Positions 25,316 through 35,302 of a stretch of 64,000 nt of DNA are shown piece after piece. This stretch comes from an uncultured Sulfitobacter sp. (GTDB taxonomy: Bacteria > Pseudomonadota > Alphaproteobacteria > Rhodobacterales > Rhodobacteraceae). A program made the translations under genes and the position numbers. Positions within the stretch are counted from its first letter, which is position 1, and the number at the start of each line of letters is the position of its first letter. The stretch spans positions 1 through 64,000 of the forward strand of contig CAJXSZ010000012.1 in the NCBI GenBank assembly GCA_913060815.1, read 5' to 3'. The notes beneath the pieces are model-generated. The model worked only from the letters and a program-made list of their open reading frames with translations. It was not told the DNA's origin and searched no databases.

Positions 25316-26538
25316 GGCGGCTCGATCGCGATGTACTTCGCGCTCAGGGCCAGCACGGCAATGCAGGTGAGTCCGCCCGCTGTGTACCAGCCCAGAATGC
25401 GTTGCAAATCATCCGCTGGCAGCAGCCCTGCGTCTGTGGCACTCGTCGCGGCAAGCAGCAGGGTCGCGGCAAAGAACACCTTTCCCCCAAGGCTTTTCAG
25501 CGACATATAGGTGGCGCGGGTGCTGTCCTCCAGCAAAGGCTGGATTCGGGCGGTGATGAACGGGCCAGAAAGGGAATCGGGCACCATACGCAGCAAAAGC
25601 ACACCGATCACTAAGGCCGAAGTGCTAAGAGCCAAAGCGCCTGCGAGCGCAATTTGCAGCCCGAAGGCCAAGAGCAGCAGCAGGGGCAGACCTAATCTGC
25701 GCCGCGCCCCCAATGCGATCAGCGAAGCCAAGGCCGCGACGATCATCATGGCGCTGGTGACCATGCCGCTGACCAAAGGCGCTTCGGTTGCGAGGCCGTA
25801 GTTGCCAAGCGTTGTCAGAATAAATGGCTGGCCGAAAACAAAGGGCAGATGACTGAACGCGTACATCAGGACCGCGAGCACAAAGAGCCATGTGAGCACG
25901 GGGTTGAGGAAGGCCAGTCTGAGCGCGCCGAGTTGGCCGCGCAATGTGATGACGGTGCCCGCGCGTGCAGGCGGCTCTTGCATGAGGATGACGAGCAGCA
26001 GCACCACAGCAAATGCGGCGGCGGTGGCATAGAAGGGGAGCACGGGGGACCATAGGCTCATCGCGCCGCCGATCACGGCCGATAGAGCGAGGCCCGTAAG
26101 GCTGAACCGCCAGACACGGACCTCCTGCGCCTCGACCTCGTCGCTGCGTCCTGCGGCGGTGAGACTTTCGAAAAGGAGCGAGGAATCGGTGCCTGACTTG
26201 AAAGCTGACCCCGCGCCAAGCAGGCATTGACCCATCGCCAGCATCGCAAAACTGCCCCCCACGGCCAGTGCGATGCAGCCCGTTAGCGCGCAAAGCGCCG
26301 AGAGCAACAGCGTCCACCGTCGCCCCATGCGGTCCGAAAAATAGCCTGAAGGTACTTCCAAAACCGTGATGGACATATCGTAGACGGTGTAGAGAATGAT
26401 CGCTTCGGCACCCGAAAGCTCGGACTGAAAATACAAAAACCACACAGCCTGCCAGAACAGCAGATTGTTGAAGAGCTGGTACCACGGAATGAGTGCAATA
26501 GTGCGTTGCAGGCCTGCTTGGTCGCGGACCGCGCTCAA
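25300..26538 (-). CDS. MFS transporter
   Basis: A 412-residue major facilitator superfamily protein with about 12 hydrophobic helices. The loop after helix 2 contains GYFSDRMGRRW, the typical GxxxDRxGRR signature. The substrate is unknown; efflux of drugs or metabolites is the usual assumption. It overlaps glnD upstream by 4 bp and converges with bciA with a 16-bp overlap. Confidence 0.9.
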   Translation of the reverse strand: MSAVRDQAGLQRTIALIPWYQLFNNLLFWQAVWFLYFQSELSGAEAIILYTVYDMSITVLEVPSGYFSDRMGRRWTLLLSALCALTGCIALAVGGSFAMLAMGQCLLGAGSAFKSGTDSSLLFESLTAAGRSDEVEAQEVRVWRFSLTGLALSAVIGGAMSLWSPVLPFYATAAAFAVVLLLVILMQEPPARAGTVITLRGQLGALRLAFLNPVLTWLFVLAVLMYAFSHLPFVFGQPFILTTLGNYGLATEAPLVSGMVTSAMMIVAALASLIALGARRRLGLPLLLLLAFGLQIALAGALALSTSALVIGVLLLRMVPDSLSGPFITARIQPLLEDSTRATYMSLKSLGGKVFFAATLLLAATSATDAGLLPADDLQRILGWYTAGGLTCIAVLALSAKYIAIEPPQKTE

Positions 26539-29309
26539 CTGTCGGCCCGTGCGACGCCTTCGGTGATCGCCTGCCGCAAGCGTTTCTCGAGGCTGCGCTG
26601 CTTGCTCTCGGAGTGATACTTCAGGCCGAACATATCCTTGACGTAGAAGGTATCGACGACCTGCTCCCCATAGGTAGCGATGACAGCGTTGGCGATATAG
26701 ACATTCATATCCGCCAGCGTGCGTGCCAGATCATAGAGCAAGCCTGCACGGTCGCGGGTGTCTACCTCGATGATCGTATAGATCTCCGAGCCTTCATTGT
26801 CGAAGGTGATGGAGGTCGGCACGCGGAAGGCCTTCTCGCGTTTTTTGACCTTGTCGCGGGATCTAAGCGCATCGCGAGCAATTACTTCGCCGCGTAGGGT
26901 CTTTTCGATCATCTGGCGCAGACGGGGCAGCTTGGATGCCTCATAGGCGTTCCCTTCGCTATCCTGAATCCAGAAGGCATCGGTTACGTACCCGTCTTTG
27001 GTGGTATAACTGCGCGCATCAACCACGTTGGCCCCAACAAGCGCCAGAGCGCCCGTAAGGCGGCTGAAAATGCCGTGGTGATCGGGCATTACAAAACAGG
27101 CACGCGTGGCATCGCGATCCTCGTCGGGGTGCAGATCAATGTTGATGGCATCCTCGTCGAGGTTTTTGAACAGATTGGCAAAAGCCACATGTGCTGTGAC
27201 ATGCAGACCCTGCCAATAGGGATCATAATGGCGCGCGGTCTCGGCCTTGAGCTCTTTCTTGGACCAATCGGGGAGGGCTGCGCGCAGCGCCTTTTTCGCC
27301 TCTTTGCCACGGTTTTGGCGGTTGAGGTCTTCCAGACCCGTCTCAAGTGCGCGGCGCGTCTGGCGGTAGAGGCCACGGATCAGCACAGCTTTCCAGTTGT
27401 TCCAAGTGTTCGGGCCCACGCCGCGGATATCGCAGACGGTAAGCACGCACAGCAGATCAAGGCGTTTGACCGTCTGCACCGCCTTGGCAAAGTCGCGCAC
27501 GGTGCGCGGGTCGGCGATGTCGCGTTTCTGCGCCATGTCCGACATCAGCAGGTGGTAGCGCACGAGCCACTCCACAGTGTCGACCTCATCCTGCTTGAGA
27601 CCCAGACGCGGGGCCACCTTGCGCACGATCTGCGCGCCAAGGATCGAGTGGTCTTCGGAGCGACCTTTGCCGATATCATGCAGCAATAGAGCCACATACA
27701 GGACCTTGCGGTTCACACCACGCTTGAGGATCGAAGAAGCAACGGGCAGCTCTTCCTCGAGTTCATTTTTCTCGATCATTGCAAGGTGGGCGATGGTCTG
27801 AATCGTATGCTCGTCCACAGTATAGCTGTGGTACATATTGAACTGCATCATCGCCACAATCGGCTCGAATTCAGGAATAAACGCGGCCAGCATGCCCAGC
27901 TCGTTCATGCGGCGCAATGCACGCTCGGGGTTGCCGTGTTTGAGCATCAGATCAAGGAAGATGCGCCGGGCCTCGGGGGTATCGCGTACGGTGTCGTCGA
28001 TCAATTCGAGGTTCGCTTTGACCGTACGCATGGCGTCCGGATGGATCAGCATGCCCGTGCGCAAAGCCTCCTCGAACAGGCGCAGCATGTTGAGCGGATC
28101 GGCCAGAAACGCTGCCTCGTCCTCGATCGCGATGCGGTTGTGCGTAACGGTATAGCCATCCTTGATCTTCGGCCTGCGCCGGAACAACCGCTCTAGCAGG
28201 GGCTCGGATTTGACGTGCATATCCTCCAGCTTCGTCAGGAAGATGCGGGTCAGATCACCAACGGCTGTGGCGTGGCGGAAATAGGCCTGCATAAAGACCT
28301 CGACGGCACGGCGACCTTTAAGGTCAGTGTAGCCCATCGCTTCGGCCACGCTGACCTGCATGTCAAAGGTCAACTGCTCTGTGGCGCGATTTGTCAGCAG
28401 ATGCAGATGCCCGCGCACGGCCCAGAGGAAATTCTCGGCCTCCTTGAAAGTCTCGTACTCATCGTCGCGAAATACGCCTGCGGCAACCAGATCGGCGGAG
28501 TGCTCGGCCCCGTGGATGTATTTGGCGATCCAGAACAGGGACTGCAGGTCACGCAGGCCGCCTTTGCCTTCTTTGACATTCGGCTCAACGACATAGCGCT
28601 GGCCTTGTTTGATGTGGCGGTTGTCGCGCTCCTCCAGCTTGGCCTCGATAAAGGCAGCGCCTGAGCCTGAAAAGAGGTCACGTTTGAGCGTCTCGCTCAA
28701 CTGCTCGGCCAGATCGGTATCGCCCCATACGTATCGGTGCTCAAGCAGGGCGGTCTGGATGGTATAATCCTCATGACCCAATTGGACGCAGTCGCGGATG
28801 GTGCGGCTGGAGTGGCCGACCTTAAGTTTAAGATCCCACAGGATATAGAGTGCCGCCTCAATGACGCTGCTGGCCCACGGAGTTATGGCAGCAGGCAGCA
28901 GGAACAGGAGGTCCACATCGGAAAAGGGTGCCATTTCTCCGCGCCCGTATCCACCGACACCAATCGCGCTGAGGGGAGGTGCGTCATCGGGAGCAGGATG
29001 CAGGTGAGTCGTGATGACGTTCAGGACCGATTTGACCATCCCGTCCGTCAGGTAGGTGTAAGAGGCGGTCATTGCGGCGGCATCAAAAGGCGCCGCGGTA
29101 AATGCCTCTGCAATTGCCGCGCGGCCTTGCTTCTGGGCAGCGCGCAAAATTCTGACGGTCTCTCTCCGCACGACCGTCTCGGAGATGTCTTGTGCGACCG
29201 CTGCTGCGATGGCGTCATCTATTCGGGACGCGTCGAAGATTTCAATCGGCAAAGCGCACAGGCGCGGCGCAAGAGCCGCATCTGCGTTTATCATAAGCTC
29301 GGGTGTCAT
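26535..29309 (-). CDS. glnD: [protein-PII] uridylyltransferase/uridylyl-removing enzyme
   Basis: A 924-residue bifunctional nitrogen sensor that uridylylates PII under nitrogen limitation and removes UMP under nitrogen excess. Domains in order: a nucleotidyltransferase domain with GVGGYGRGEMAPFSDVDLLF (about 117-136), a central HD hydrolase domain with LLLHDIGKG, and two C-terminal ACT domains sensing glutamine. The start at 29309 is preferred because it lies just beyond the stop of the upstream lipoprotein gene and matches family length; the frame stays open 52 codons further upstream inside that gene. Confidence 0.97.
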   Translation of the reverse strand: MTPELMINADAALAPRLCALPIEIFDASRIDDAIAAAVAQDISETVVRRETVRILRAAQKQGRAAIAEAFTAAPFDAAAMTASYTYLTDGMVKSVLNVITTHLHPAPDDAPPLSAIGVGGYGRGEMAPFSDVDLLFLLPAAITPWASSVIEAALYILWDLKLKVGHSSRTIRDCVQLGHEDYTIQTALLEHRYVWGDTDLAEQLSETLKRDLFSGSGAAFIEAKLEERDNRHIKQGQRYVVEPNVKEGKGGLRDLQSLFWIAKYIHGAEHSADLVAAGVFRDDEYETFKEAENFLWAVRGHLHLLTNRATEQLTFDMQVSVAEAMGYTDLKGRRAVEVFMQAYFRHATAVGDLTRIFLTKLEDMHVKSEPLLERLFRRRPKIKDGYTVTHNRIAIEDEAAFLADPLNMLRLFEEALRTGMLIHPDAMRTVKANLELIDDTVRDTPEARRIFLDLMLKHGNPERALRRMNELGMLAAFIPEFEPIVAMMQFNMYHSYTVDEHTIQTIAHLAMIEKNELEEELPVASSILKRGVNRKVLYVALLLHDIGKGRSEDHSILGAQIVRKVAPRLGLKQDEVDTVEWLVRYHLLMSDMAQKRDIADPRTVRDFAKAVQTVKRLDLLCVLTVCDIRGVGPNTWNNWKAVLIRGLYRQTRRALETGLEDLNRQNRGKEAKKALRAALPDWSKKELKAETARHYDPYWQGLHVTAHVAFANLFKNLDEDAINIDLHPDEDRDATRACFVMPDHHGIFSRLTGALALVGANVVDARSYTTKDGYVTDAFWIQDSEGNAYEASKLPRLRQMIEKTLRGEVIARDALRSRDKVKKREKAFRVPTSITFDNEGSEIYTIIEVDTRDRAGLLYDLARTLADMNVYIANAVIATYGEQVVDTFYVKDMFGLKYHSESKQRSLEKRLRQAITEGVARADS

Positions 29310-29319
29310 CCAGCGGCGC

Positions 29320-30504
29320 TCAGAAGCCCGCACCACCAAATGCTTTTGGTGCTTGCTCCAGTAGGACAACCTGATTGTTGCGGATTGTCGCCACAGCAAG
29401 GCCGCGCTCGTTCGTTCCGTCTGAACGCAGGCGGAAAATGCCATTCGCGCCGCGGAAACCCGCATTCTGGGTCAAGGCAGACCCTGTGAGTGCGTTCGCC
29501 CGGCCACTCTTTACGAGAGATCCGATTGCGGCGACCCCGTCGAATGCAAGTCCTGCGATATCAAGGGGGCGCGCGCCGTAGGCGGCATTATATCGTGCCG
29601 CGAAGGCTGCGGTGGCGGAAGGGTCTGGCAGAGCAAACCATCCACCCTGAATGCCAGGGATAGCGAGCGTCTGGGCAGGAATATCCCAGCGGGTCATCCC
29701 GACGAATTGTGAGGTTGCATTGCGGACACCTGCAGCGGGAAGCATTTCTGCCAGCAGCGGCAAAGCAGTTGCAGAGTTGGCGGTCATAAACAACGCGTTG
29801 GCGCCAGAGGATTCTATCGTCGCTTTTACGCGCGGGACTGCAGCGCGCACGCTTTCCTGGCTCAGCGCATATTCGATGTCGCCTGACAGTGTTGCGCCAT
29901 TGGCCGAGATTGCACGTTGGATGGCATTTCGCGCAAGCTGCCCGCCAATATCATTTGCGTGCAATACCACGATTTTGTCTTTGCCTGCCCGCTTTGCATA
30001 GCTGACCAGTCGCTTTGCCGTTGTGTCAAATGTTGGCCCAAGCACAAAGACGTTGCCGCCTGCGATGGTTGAATTGTTGGAAAATGACAGAACATTGACA
30101 CCGGACGAGGCCACAGCGACCCCTGCTGCGTTTGCCGCTTCGCCATAGACCGGTCCCAGAATGATCTTGGCGCCGTCAGCAACCGCTTGAGACGCGGCTG
30201 TTGCGGCGGTCGATGCTTTGCCTGCGGTGCCATAAACGCGCAAGTCGATTTGCACACCGTCCAGATCACGGATCGCCATACGCGCCGCATTCTCAAGATT
30301 CTTTGCCAGCAGATTATCAGAAGCCGAGCCACCTCGTGGTATCAAAAGGGCGACAGGAACAGGAGCCTTGGGATCAATTTTTGGGCCACCAGCGCCGCCA
30401 AGACCACCCATCATTGCAGGATCACAAGCCGCCAGCATCATGGCAAAGAGTGGCAACATAAGTATCCGCAGTGGCTTTCGGATGGTAGATAGAATGGCAA
30501 ACAT
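29320..30504 (-). CDS. penicillin-binding protein activator (LpoA-like lipoprotein)
   Basis: A 394-residue outer-membrane lipoprotein candidate. The N-terminus has a basic region and hydrophobic core ending in the lipobox LAAC with Cys27. The mature part is a periplasmic binding-protein fold of the Peripla_BP_6/LpoA type, with VPVALLIPRGGSASDNLLA near its start. LpoA activates class A penicillin-binding proteins. Context supports this: it is divergent from rsmI-yraN, the same neighbourhood that contains lpoA in E. coli. The ATG at 30504 is chosen because the signal peptide begins there. Confidence 0.85.
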   Translation of the reverse strand: MFAILSTIRKPLRILMLPLFAMMLAACDPAMMGGLGGAGGPKIDPKAPVPVALLIPRGGSASDNLLAKNLENAARMAIRDLDGVQIDLRVYGTAGKASTAATAASQAVADGAKIILGPVYGEAANAAGVAVASSGVNVLSFSNNSTIAGGNVFVLGPTFDTTAKRLVSYAKRAGKDKIVVLHANDIGGQLARNAIQRAISANGATLSGDIEYALSQESVRAAVPRVKATIESSGANALFMTANSATALPLLAEMLPAAGVRNATSQFVGMTRWDIPAQTLAIPGIQGGWFALPDPSATAAFAARYNAAYGARPLDIAGLAFDGVAAIGSLVKSGRANALTGSALTQNAGFRGANGIFRLRSDGTNERGLAVATIRNNQVVLLEQAPKAFGGAGF

Positions 30505-30591
30505 GGTAACTGTACTCCCCAGAACTGGCGCAGGCATGGCTCCGCGCTTTAATCGGTGTAATCATATCGTGTCCAAAGGGCGGGTCCAGCA
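30505..30591. promoter_or_regulatory. divergent promoter region between the LpoA-like gene and rsmI
   Basis: An 87-bp spacer between divergent genes that must hold both promoters. No clear -35/-10 pair is convincing by eye. The GGGCGGG run at 30579-30585 is the only purine-rich stretch before the rsmI TTG. Confidence 0.4.
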
Positions 30592-31455
30592 TTGAATATC
30601 CATAAGCAGAACTTAGCATCGGGAATCACTTTTGTAGGTGTCCCGATAGGGACCGCACGCGACATTACATTGCGGGCTCTGGATGTGTTGGCGAGTGCGG
30701 ATATGCTGGTTGCCGAGGACACCCGAAGTCTTCTTAAGCTTATGGATATACACGGGATTTCTCTGGACGGGCGCAAGATATCGGCGCTCCATGATCATTC
30801 GGGCGCAGGTGCCGTCGAGCGGCTGATCACCGCGGCGCAAGGGGGGAAATCAATCGCTTATGCTTCTGAGGCAGGGATGCCACTGATTGCCGATCCGGGA
30901 TTTGAATTGTCGCGCGCAGCAGCGGCTGCCGGTGTGCCCGTAACTTGCGCGCCTGGTCCCTCAGCGGTCCTCACGGCGCTTGCGTTAGGCGGTTTGCCGA
31001 CAGATGCGTTTCATTTTGCAGGCTTTTTACCAAGCGCAAAGGCCGCAAGGCTGAATGCTCTGGAAGGCTTGCGGGATATTCGTGCGACCCTTGTGTTCTA
31101 CGAATCGCCCAAGAGAATCGGTGCGATGCTGCGGGATGCTAAGACTGCCTTGGGAGGCGCGCGCACTGCTGCAGTGTGCCGCGAACTTACAAAGAAATTC
31201 GAGGAAGTCCGGCGCGGATCGTTGGATGAGCTTGCCGAATTTTATGCCCAGACAACACCCAAAGGCGAAATTGTCGTTTTGGTGGATCGTGGCGATTTAG
31301 AAAAAATTAATTCGGATGACTTAGAAACTGCTTTGTCGGCAGCGCTGAAAGAGCTTTCCATGCGCGATGCGGTTGATTTGGTCTCCAAAGCGCACGCGTT
31401 GCCGCGCAGACAGGTGTACCAAGCAGCGCTAGAGCTTAGTTCGAAAGAAGATTGA
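30592..31455 (+). CDS. rsmI: 16S rRNA (cytidine1402-2'-O)-methyltransferase
   Basis: A 287-residue SAM-dependent methyltransferase of the tetrapyrrole methylase fold that methylates the 2'-OH of C1402 in the ribosomal P site. FVGVPIGTARDITLRAL at the N-terminus and LVAEDTRSLLKLM are hallmarks, followed by the SEAGMPLIADPGFEL motif. The start is a TTG at 30592: no ATG occurs before the conserved GTARDITLRAL block, so the rare start is needed to keep the N-terminal strand. yraN follows after 7 bp. Confidence 0.96.
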   Translation: MNIHKQNLASGITFVGVPIGTARDITLRALDVLASADMLVAEDTRSLLKLMDIHGISLDGRKISALHDHSGAGAVERLITAAQGGKSIAYASEAGMPLIADPGFELSRAAAAAGVPVTCAPGPSAVLTALALGGLPTDAFHFAGFLPSAKAARLNALEGLRDIRATLVFYESPKRIGAMLRDAKTALGGARTAAVCRELTKKFEEVRRGSLDELAEFYAQTTPKGEIVVLVDRGDLEKINSDDLETALSAALKELSMRDAVDLVSKAHALPRRQVYQAALELSSKED

Positions 31456-31462
31456 TACCGGG

Positions 31463-31849
31463 ATGGCGGAAGAGACGCGAAAACAACGGACACATCGGGG
31501 CAGCATGGCCTATCATGCTGGCGTTGCTGCAGAAGGGCGTATTGCCCAAGACTATGAGCGGCGCGGGTTTGCTGTTGCGCGTCGAAGGTGGCGGGGGAAA
31601 TCGGGTGAGATTGACCTGATCGTGCAAGACGGCGACGGGCTCATATTTATCGAGGTCAAGCAGAGCCGGAGTTTTGATCGTGCGGCACATGCACTTTCAC
31701 AGGCCCAGATGCGGCGGGTGTACCGAACCGCAGAGGAGTTTTTGGGTACCCAGCCGCTAGGTAGCCTTACAAATGTGCGGTTCGACGTGGCCTTGGTTAA
31801 TGGATTTGGCGACACACAAATTATTGAAAACGCGTTTGACCATTTCTGA
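31463..31849 (+). CDS. yraN: YraN (UPF0102) family nuclease-fold protein
   Basis: A 128-residue protein of the YraN family with a restriction-endonuclease-like core. RRWRGKSGEIDLIVQDG and FIEVKQSRS give the E-x-D and E-x-K residues of the PD-(D/E)xK-like active site. The biological role is unresolved. It directly follows rsmI, the conserved neighbour in many proteobacteria. Confidence 0.93.
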   Translation: MAEETRKQRTHRGSMAYHAGVAAEGRIAQDYERRGFAVARRRWRGKSGEIDLIVQDGDGLIFIEVKQSRSFDRAAHALSQAQMRRVYRTAEEFLGTQPLGSLTNVRFDVALVNGFGDTQIIENAFDHF

Positions 31850-31920
31850 CGATATTCCGCTGGCCATTGCCTAGATCGTCATGCTTTGTCATTTAAGGTG
31901 ACAGTAGCAAGGAATACCGC

Positions 31921-32856
31921 ATGAAAATCGCCTTTCAAATGGACCCGATCGGGGCCGTAGACATCAACGCAGATAGTAGTTTTCGTCTCGCCGAAGAAGC
32001 GCAGTCACGAGGGCATACACTCTTTTTCTACACCCCCGACCATCTCGCATATCAAGAAGGGCGGATCACGGCACGTGGTCAGGATATGACAGTTCAGCGC
32101 GTGGTGGGTGATCCTGCGGTGTTGGGTGAAATGCGTGAGGTAGATTTGTCGGAGTTCGATGTTGTTTGGCTGCGGCAGGACCCACCGTTTGACATGCATT
32201 ACATTACATCGACCCATCTGCTTGACCGGATTTCGGCGACCACGCTGGTGGTGAATGATCCGTTCTGGGTGCGAAACTATCCAGAGAAGCTGATGGTTCT
32301 GGATTTTCCTGACCTGACGCCACCAACGACAATTGCGCATGATCTGGCGACGATCAAAGCGTTCAAGGAAAAGCACGGCGACGTGATTCTCAAGCCGCTG
32401 TATGGCAACGGTGGCGCAGGTGTTTTCAAGCTCACCCGTGAAGACAGAAACCTCAGCTCGTTGCATGAGTTGTTCAAAAGCTTTTCGCGGGAACCACTGA
32501 TCGTTCAGAAATTTTTGCCTGACGTGGCCAAGGGTGACAAGCGCGTGATTCTTGTAGATGGAGAGCCTGTAGGTGCAATCAACCGTGTGCCTGCGGAGGG
32601 CGAAACGCGTTCCAACATGCACGTAGGCGGGCGGCCCGAGAAGATCGGTCTGACCGAGCGGGATCTCGAGATTTGTGCCCGCATTGGCGGTGTCCTGAAA
32701 GAAAAGGGGCAGGTGTTTGTCGGCATCGATGTGATCGGCGACTATCTGACTGAAATAAATGTGACCTCGCCCACCGGCATTCAGGAACTGGAGCGGTTTG
32801 ACGGAGTAAACATTGCGGGCAAAATCTGGGACGTGATTGAAGCCGAGCGCGCATGA
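31921..32856 (+). CDS. gshB: glutathione synthetase
   Basis: A 311-residue ATP-grasp ligase joining gamma-glutamylcysteine and glycine to make glutathione. It has the GshB N-terminal domain starting [18 protein letters not shown], the ATP-grasp glycine-rich loop [16 protein letters not shown], and the C-terminal metal-binding segment [14 protein letters not shown]. The start is a clear ATG preceded by AAGGA. It overlaps the downstream hydrolase by 4 bp (ATGA). Confidence 0.97.
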   Translation: MKIAFQMDPIGAVDINADSSFRLAEEAQSRGHTLFFYTPDHLAYQEGRITARGQDMTVQRVVGDPAVLGEMREVDLSEFDVVWLRQDPPFDMHYITSTHLLDRISATTLVVNDPFWVRNYPEKLMVLDFPDLTPPTTIAHDLATIKAFKEKHGDVILKPLYGNGGAGVFKLTREDRNLSSLHELFKSFSREPLIVQKFLPDVAKGDKRVILVDGEPVGAINRVPAEGETRSNMHVGGRPEKIGLTERDLEICARIGGVLKEKGQVFVGIDVIGDYLTEINVTSPTGIQELERFDGVNIAGKIWDVIEAERA

Positions 32857-33758
32857 GTCTTATGCGCCATCTCCTTAATCCATGGCTGCGCGCCGTGGAG
32901 AAGCGGCGCCTACGCAATGGAACACCCGCGCAGATCCGCCGTGCACTCGACATGCAATCGCGGATGCTGTTTCGGGGCCCAAGGGGGCTCAAACAGGCAT
33001 GGTGCACATTTGGTGAGGTTCCCTGTCTGGAGGTTGTGCCGAAGAACGCGGCGCAAGACCGAGTGCTATTCTACATCCATGGCGGCGGTTTCGTTTTTGG
33101 CAGTCCGAATTCGCACAGCGCGATGGCGGCGCAATTGGCGGGCCGCATCGGCGCGCGTGCCGTGCTCCCGCGCTATCGGTTAGCGCCCGAGAATCCCTTT
33201 CCCGCCGCGCCTGATGATGTCCGTTCCGCATGGGATGGTTTGATTGCGAGCGGGGTTGATCCCAAGAACATCGCGCTGGGCGGTGATAGTGCAGGAGGGG
33301 CGCTTGCGTTCGGGCTGGTTGCCACGCTGAGCGCGGAGGGTCGCGCAGGGCCGGGTATCGTCTTCGGCTTTTCGCCCCTCGCCGACCTTATGTATCGCGG
33401 TGAGAGTTTTAACAGCAACGCCGAGAAGGATGTCCTGTTGCCCACCAACAGTGCGGGTAAGTTGGTTGACATGTTCTTGGGTGACCAGAGCCGTGAAGAC
33501 CCCAGTGTGAGCCCCCTCTATGGAGAGTTCACTGCGCCGCCACCCGCGTGGATGACTGTTGGCGATACTGAAATTCTGCGCGATGATGCCCTAAGGCTGG
33601 CAGAGCGGCTCAAGGCTGCGGGGGGCGATGCCTCACTGATTGTGGAGCATGATCTGCCCCACGTCTGGCCCTTGTTCCACAATATACTTCCCGAAGCGCG
33701 CAATACGCTGGATGCGTTGGCCTTATGGATCAGGCAACGGCAAAACTGGGAAGTCTGA
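32853..33758 (+). CDS. HSL-family alpha/beta hydrolase
   Basis: A 301-residue esterase of the hormone-sensitive lipase group. [12 protein letters not shown] holds the HGGG oxyanion motif, GGDSAGGAL the nucleophile elbow with its Ser, and the late DLPHVWPL the catalytic His. It is likely cytosolic and acts on short acyl esters. Coupled to gshB by a 4-bp overlap and convergent with comM over 29 bp. Confidence 0.92.
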   Translation: MSLMRHLLNPWLRAVEKRRLRNGTPAQIRRALDMQSRMLFRGPRGLKQAWCTFGEVPCLEVVPKNAAQDRVLFYIHGGGFVFGSPNSHSAMAAQLAGRIGARAVLPRYRLAPENPFPAAPDDVRSAWDGLIASGVDPKNIALGGDSAGGALAFGLVATLSAEGRAGPGIVFGFSPLADLMYRGESFNSNAEKDVLLPTNSAGKLVDMFLGDQSREDPSVSPLYGEFTAPPPAWMTVGDTEILRDDALRLAERLKAAGGDASLIVEHDLPHVWPLFHNILPEARNTLDALALWIRQRQNWEV

Positions 33759-35244
33759 AACTTACGGCTTCGGCGATATGCGGTTTGCGGACCTGTGAAG
33801 ACCCGTCCAGATCGGCAATTGTACGCGCAACCCTCAGCACACGGTGATAGCCCCGCGCCGACAGGCTGAAACGTTCGGCTGCGCGAAGCAGTAGTTCGCG
33901 CCCTTCGGTATCGGGCGCTGTAATCTCGGTGAGCACATCGCCTTCCGCATCTGCATTACAGAGCATGTTTGGCTCTGCGGCAAAGCGGGTTTTCTGAATG
34001 TCGCGCGCCTGCTCTACGCGAGCGGCGACCTGTTGCGATGTGTCTCCTGAAGACGGCAGGTCAAGGTCGGAATAGCTGACTGGGGGGACGTCAACGCGTA
34101 GATCAAAGCGATCCATCAGCGGTCCAGAGATGCGGCCCAGATAATCCTCGCCGCATTGTGGAACGCGTGAGCACGCGCGCGCAGGATCAGGAAGATACCC
34201 GCATTTACAAGGGTTGGCCGCCGCAACAAGCATGAAACGGCAGGGGTATTTCACATGGGCATTGGCGCGGCTGATCATAACCTCACCTGTTTCGATCGGT
34301 TGGCGCAGGGTTTCCAGCACATTGCGGGCGAATTCGGGGAATTCGTCCATGAACAACACGCCATTATGCGCCAGACTGACCTCCCCTGGCTTGGCATTGC
34401 GGCCACCGCCGATAATCGCGGCCATCGACGCGGTGTGATGCGGGTCGCGAAACGGGCAGCTGCGCGAAATACCGCCCTCATCCAGCAGGCCTGCCAGAGA
34501 GTGGATCATGGAAGTATCAAGCGCCTCCGCCGCTGACAAAGGCGGTAGAATGCTCGGCAAGCGCGCGGCGAGCATGGATTTTCCCGAACCCGGTGTGCCG
34601 ACCATCATCAAATGATGTCGCCCTGCCGCAGCTATCTCCAAGGCGCGTTTGGCGCGTTCCTGTCCTTTGACATCTTGTAGATCATGGGTGTGATTAGGTG
34701 CAGCAACTTCACCGGCCTTCGCGTGAGGGAGCGGCACTTGCCCCGTATAATGCCGCACCACGTCGCCCAAGCTGGGAGCTGCTATGACCTGACACGATTC
34801 CACCCATGCCGCTTCTGCGCCCGAACCAAGCGGGCACAACAAACCGCGACCTTCTTCGGCTGCGGCGACAGCAGCGGGCAGTGCGCCAACGACGGGCACC
34901 AGAGAACCGTCTAGCGAAAGCTCACCCAACCCGACCACGGTTTCGACAACGTCCTTTGGCAGAATGTCGAGAGCGGCAAGCAGGGCCAAAGCAATCGGAA
35001 GATCAAAGTGGCTCCCCTCTTTTGGCAGATTGGCTGGGCTGAGATTCACGGTGATGCGTTTGGAGGGTAGGGCAATCGCCATGGAGGTGAGTGCGGTTCG
35101 TACACGGTCACGCGCCTCGGAGACCGCTTTGTCTGGCAGCCCGACAATCGAGAACGCGGGCATACCGGGCGTAACGGCGCATTGCACCTCGACCATGCGC
35201 GCTTCAACCCCTTGAAATGCAACGCTGTATGCGCGTGCGACCAT
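33730..35244 (-). CDS. comM: YifB/ComM Mg-chelatase-like AAA+ ATPase
   Basis: A 504-residue AAA+ protein of the ComM family, a hexameric helicase that helps branch migration during natural transformation. It has the N-terminal Lon-like ChlI domain (AFSIVGLPDKAVSEARDRVR), Walker A GTPGSGKS (about 215), Walker B LFMDEFPEF, and the C-terminal Mg-chelatase subunit domain. Natural transformation genes are not nearby, and the protein is widespread in bacteria not known to be competent. Confidence 0.95.
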   Translation of the reverse strand: MVARAYSVAFQGVEARMVEVQCAVTPGMPAFSIVGLPDKAVSEARDRVRTALTSMAIALPSKRITVNLSPANLPKEGSHFDLPIALALLAALDILPKDVVETVVGLGELSLDGSLVPVVGALPAAVAAAEEGRGLLCPLGSGAEAAWVESCQVIAAPSLGDVVRHYTGQVPLPHAKAGEVAAPNHTHDLQDVKGQERAKRALEIAAAGRHHLMMVGTPGSGKSMLAARLPSILPPLSAAEALDTSMIHSLAGLLDEGGISRSCPFRDPHHTASMAAIIGGGRNAKPGEVSLAHNGVLFMDEFPEFARNVLETLRQPIETGEVMISRANAHVKYPCRFMLVAAANPCKCGYLPDPARACSRVPQCGEDYLGRISGPLMDRFDLRVDVPPVSYSDLDLPSSGDTSQQVAARVEQARDIQKTRFAAEPNMLCNADAEGDVLTEITAPDTEGRELLLRAAERFSLSARGYHRVLRVARTIADLDGSSQVRKPHIAEAVSFRLPSFAVA

Positions 35245-35302
35245 TTTTCGACCCCGTACGTCCCAATTGGTTAACGCTACAGGAGTAAGGGTTTAGGAAA
35301 GG

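Noticed and set aside
26535-29465. Longer GlnD starting at 29465
   Set aside because: The extra 52 residues overlap the preceding lipoprotein gene and show no family similarity; the ATG at 29309 gives normal length.
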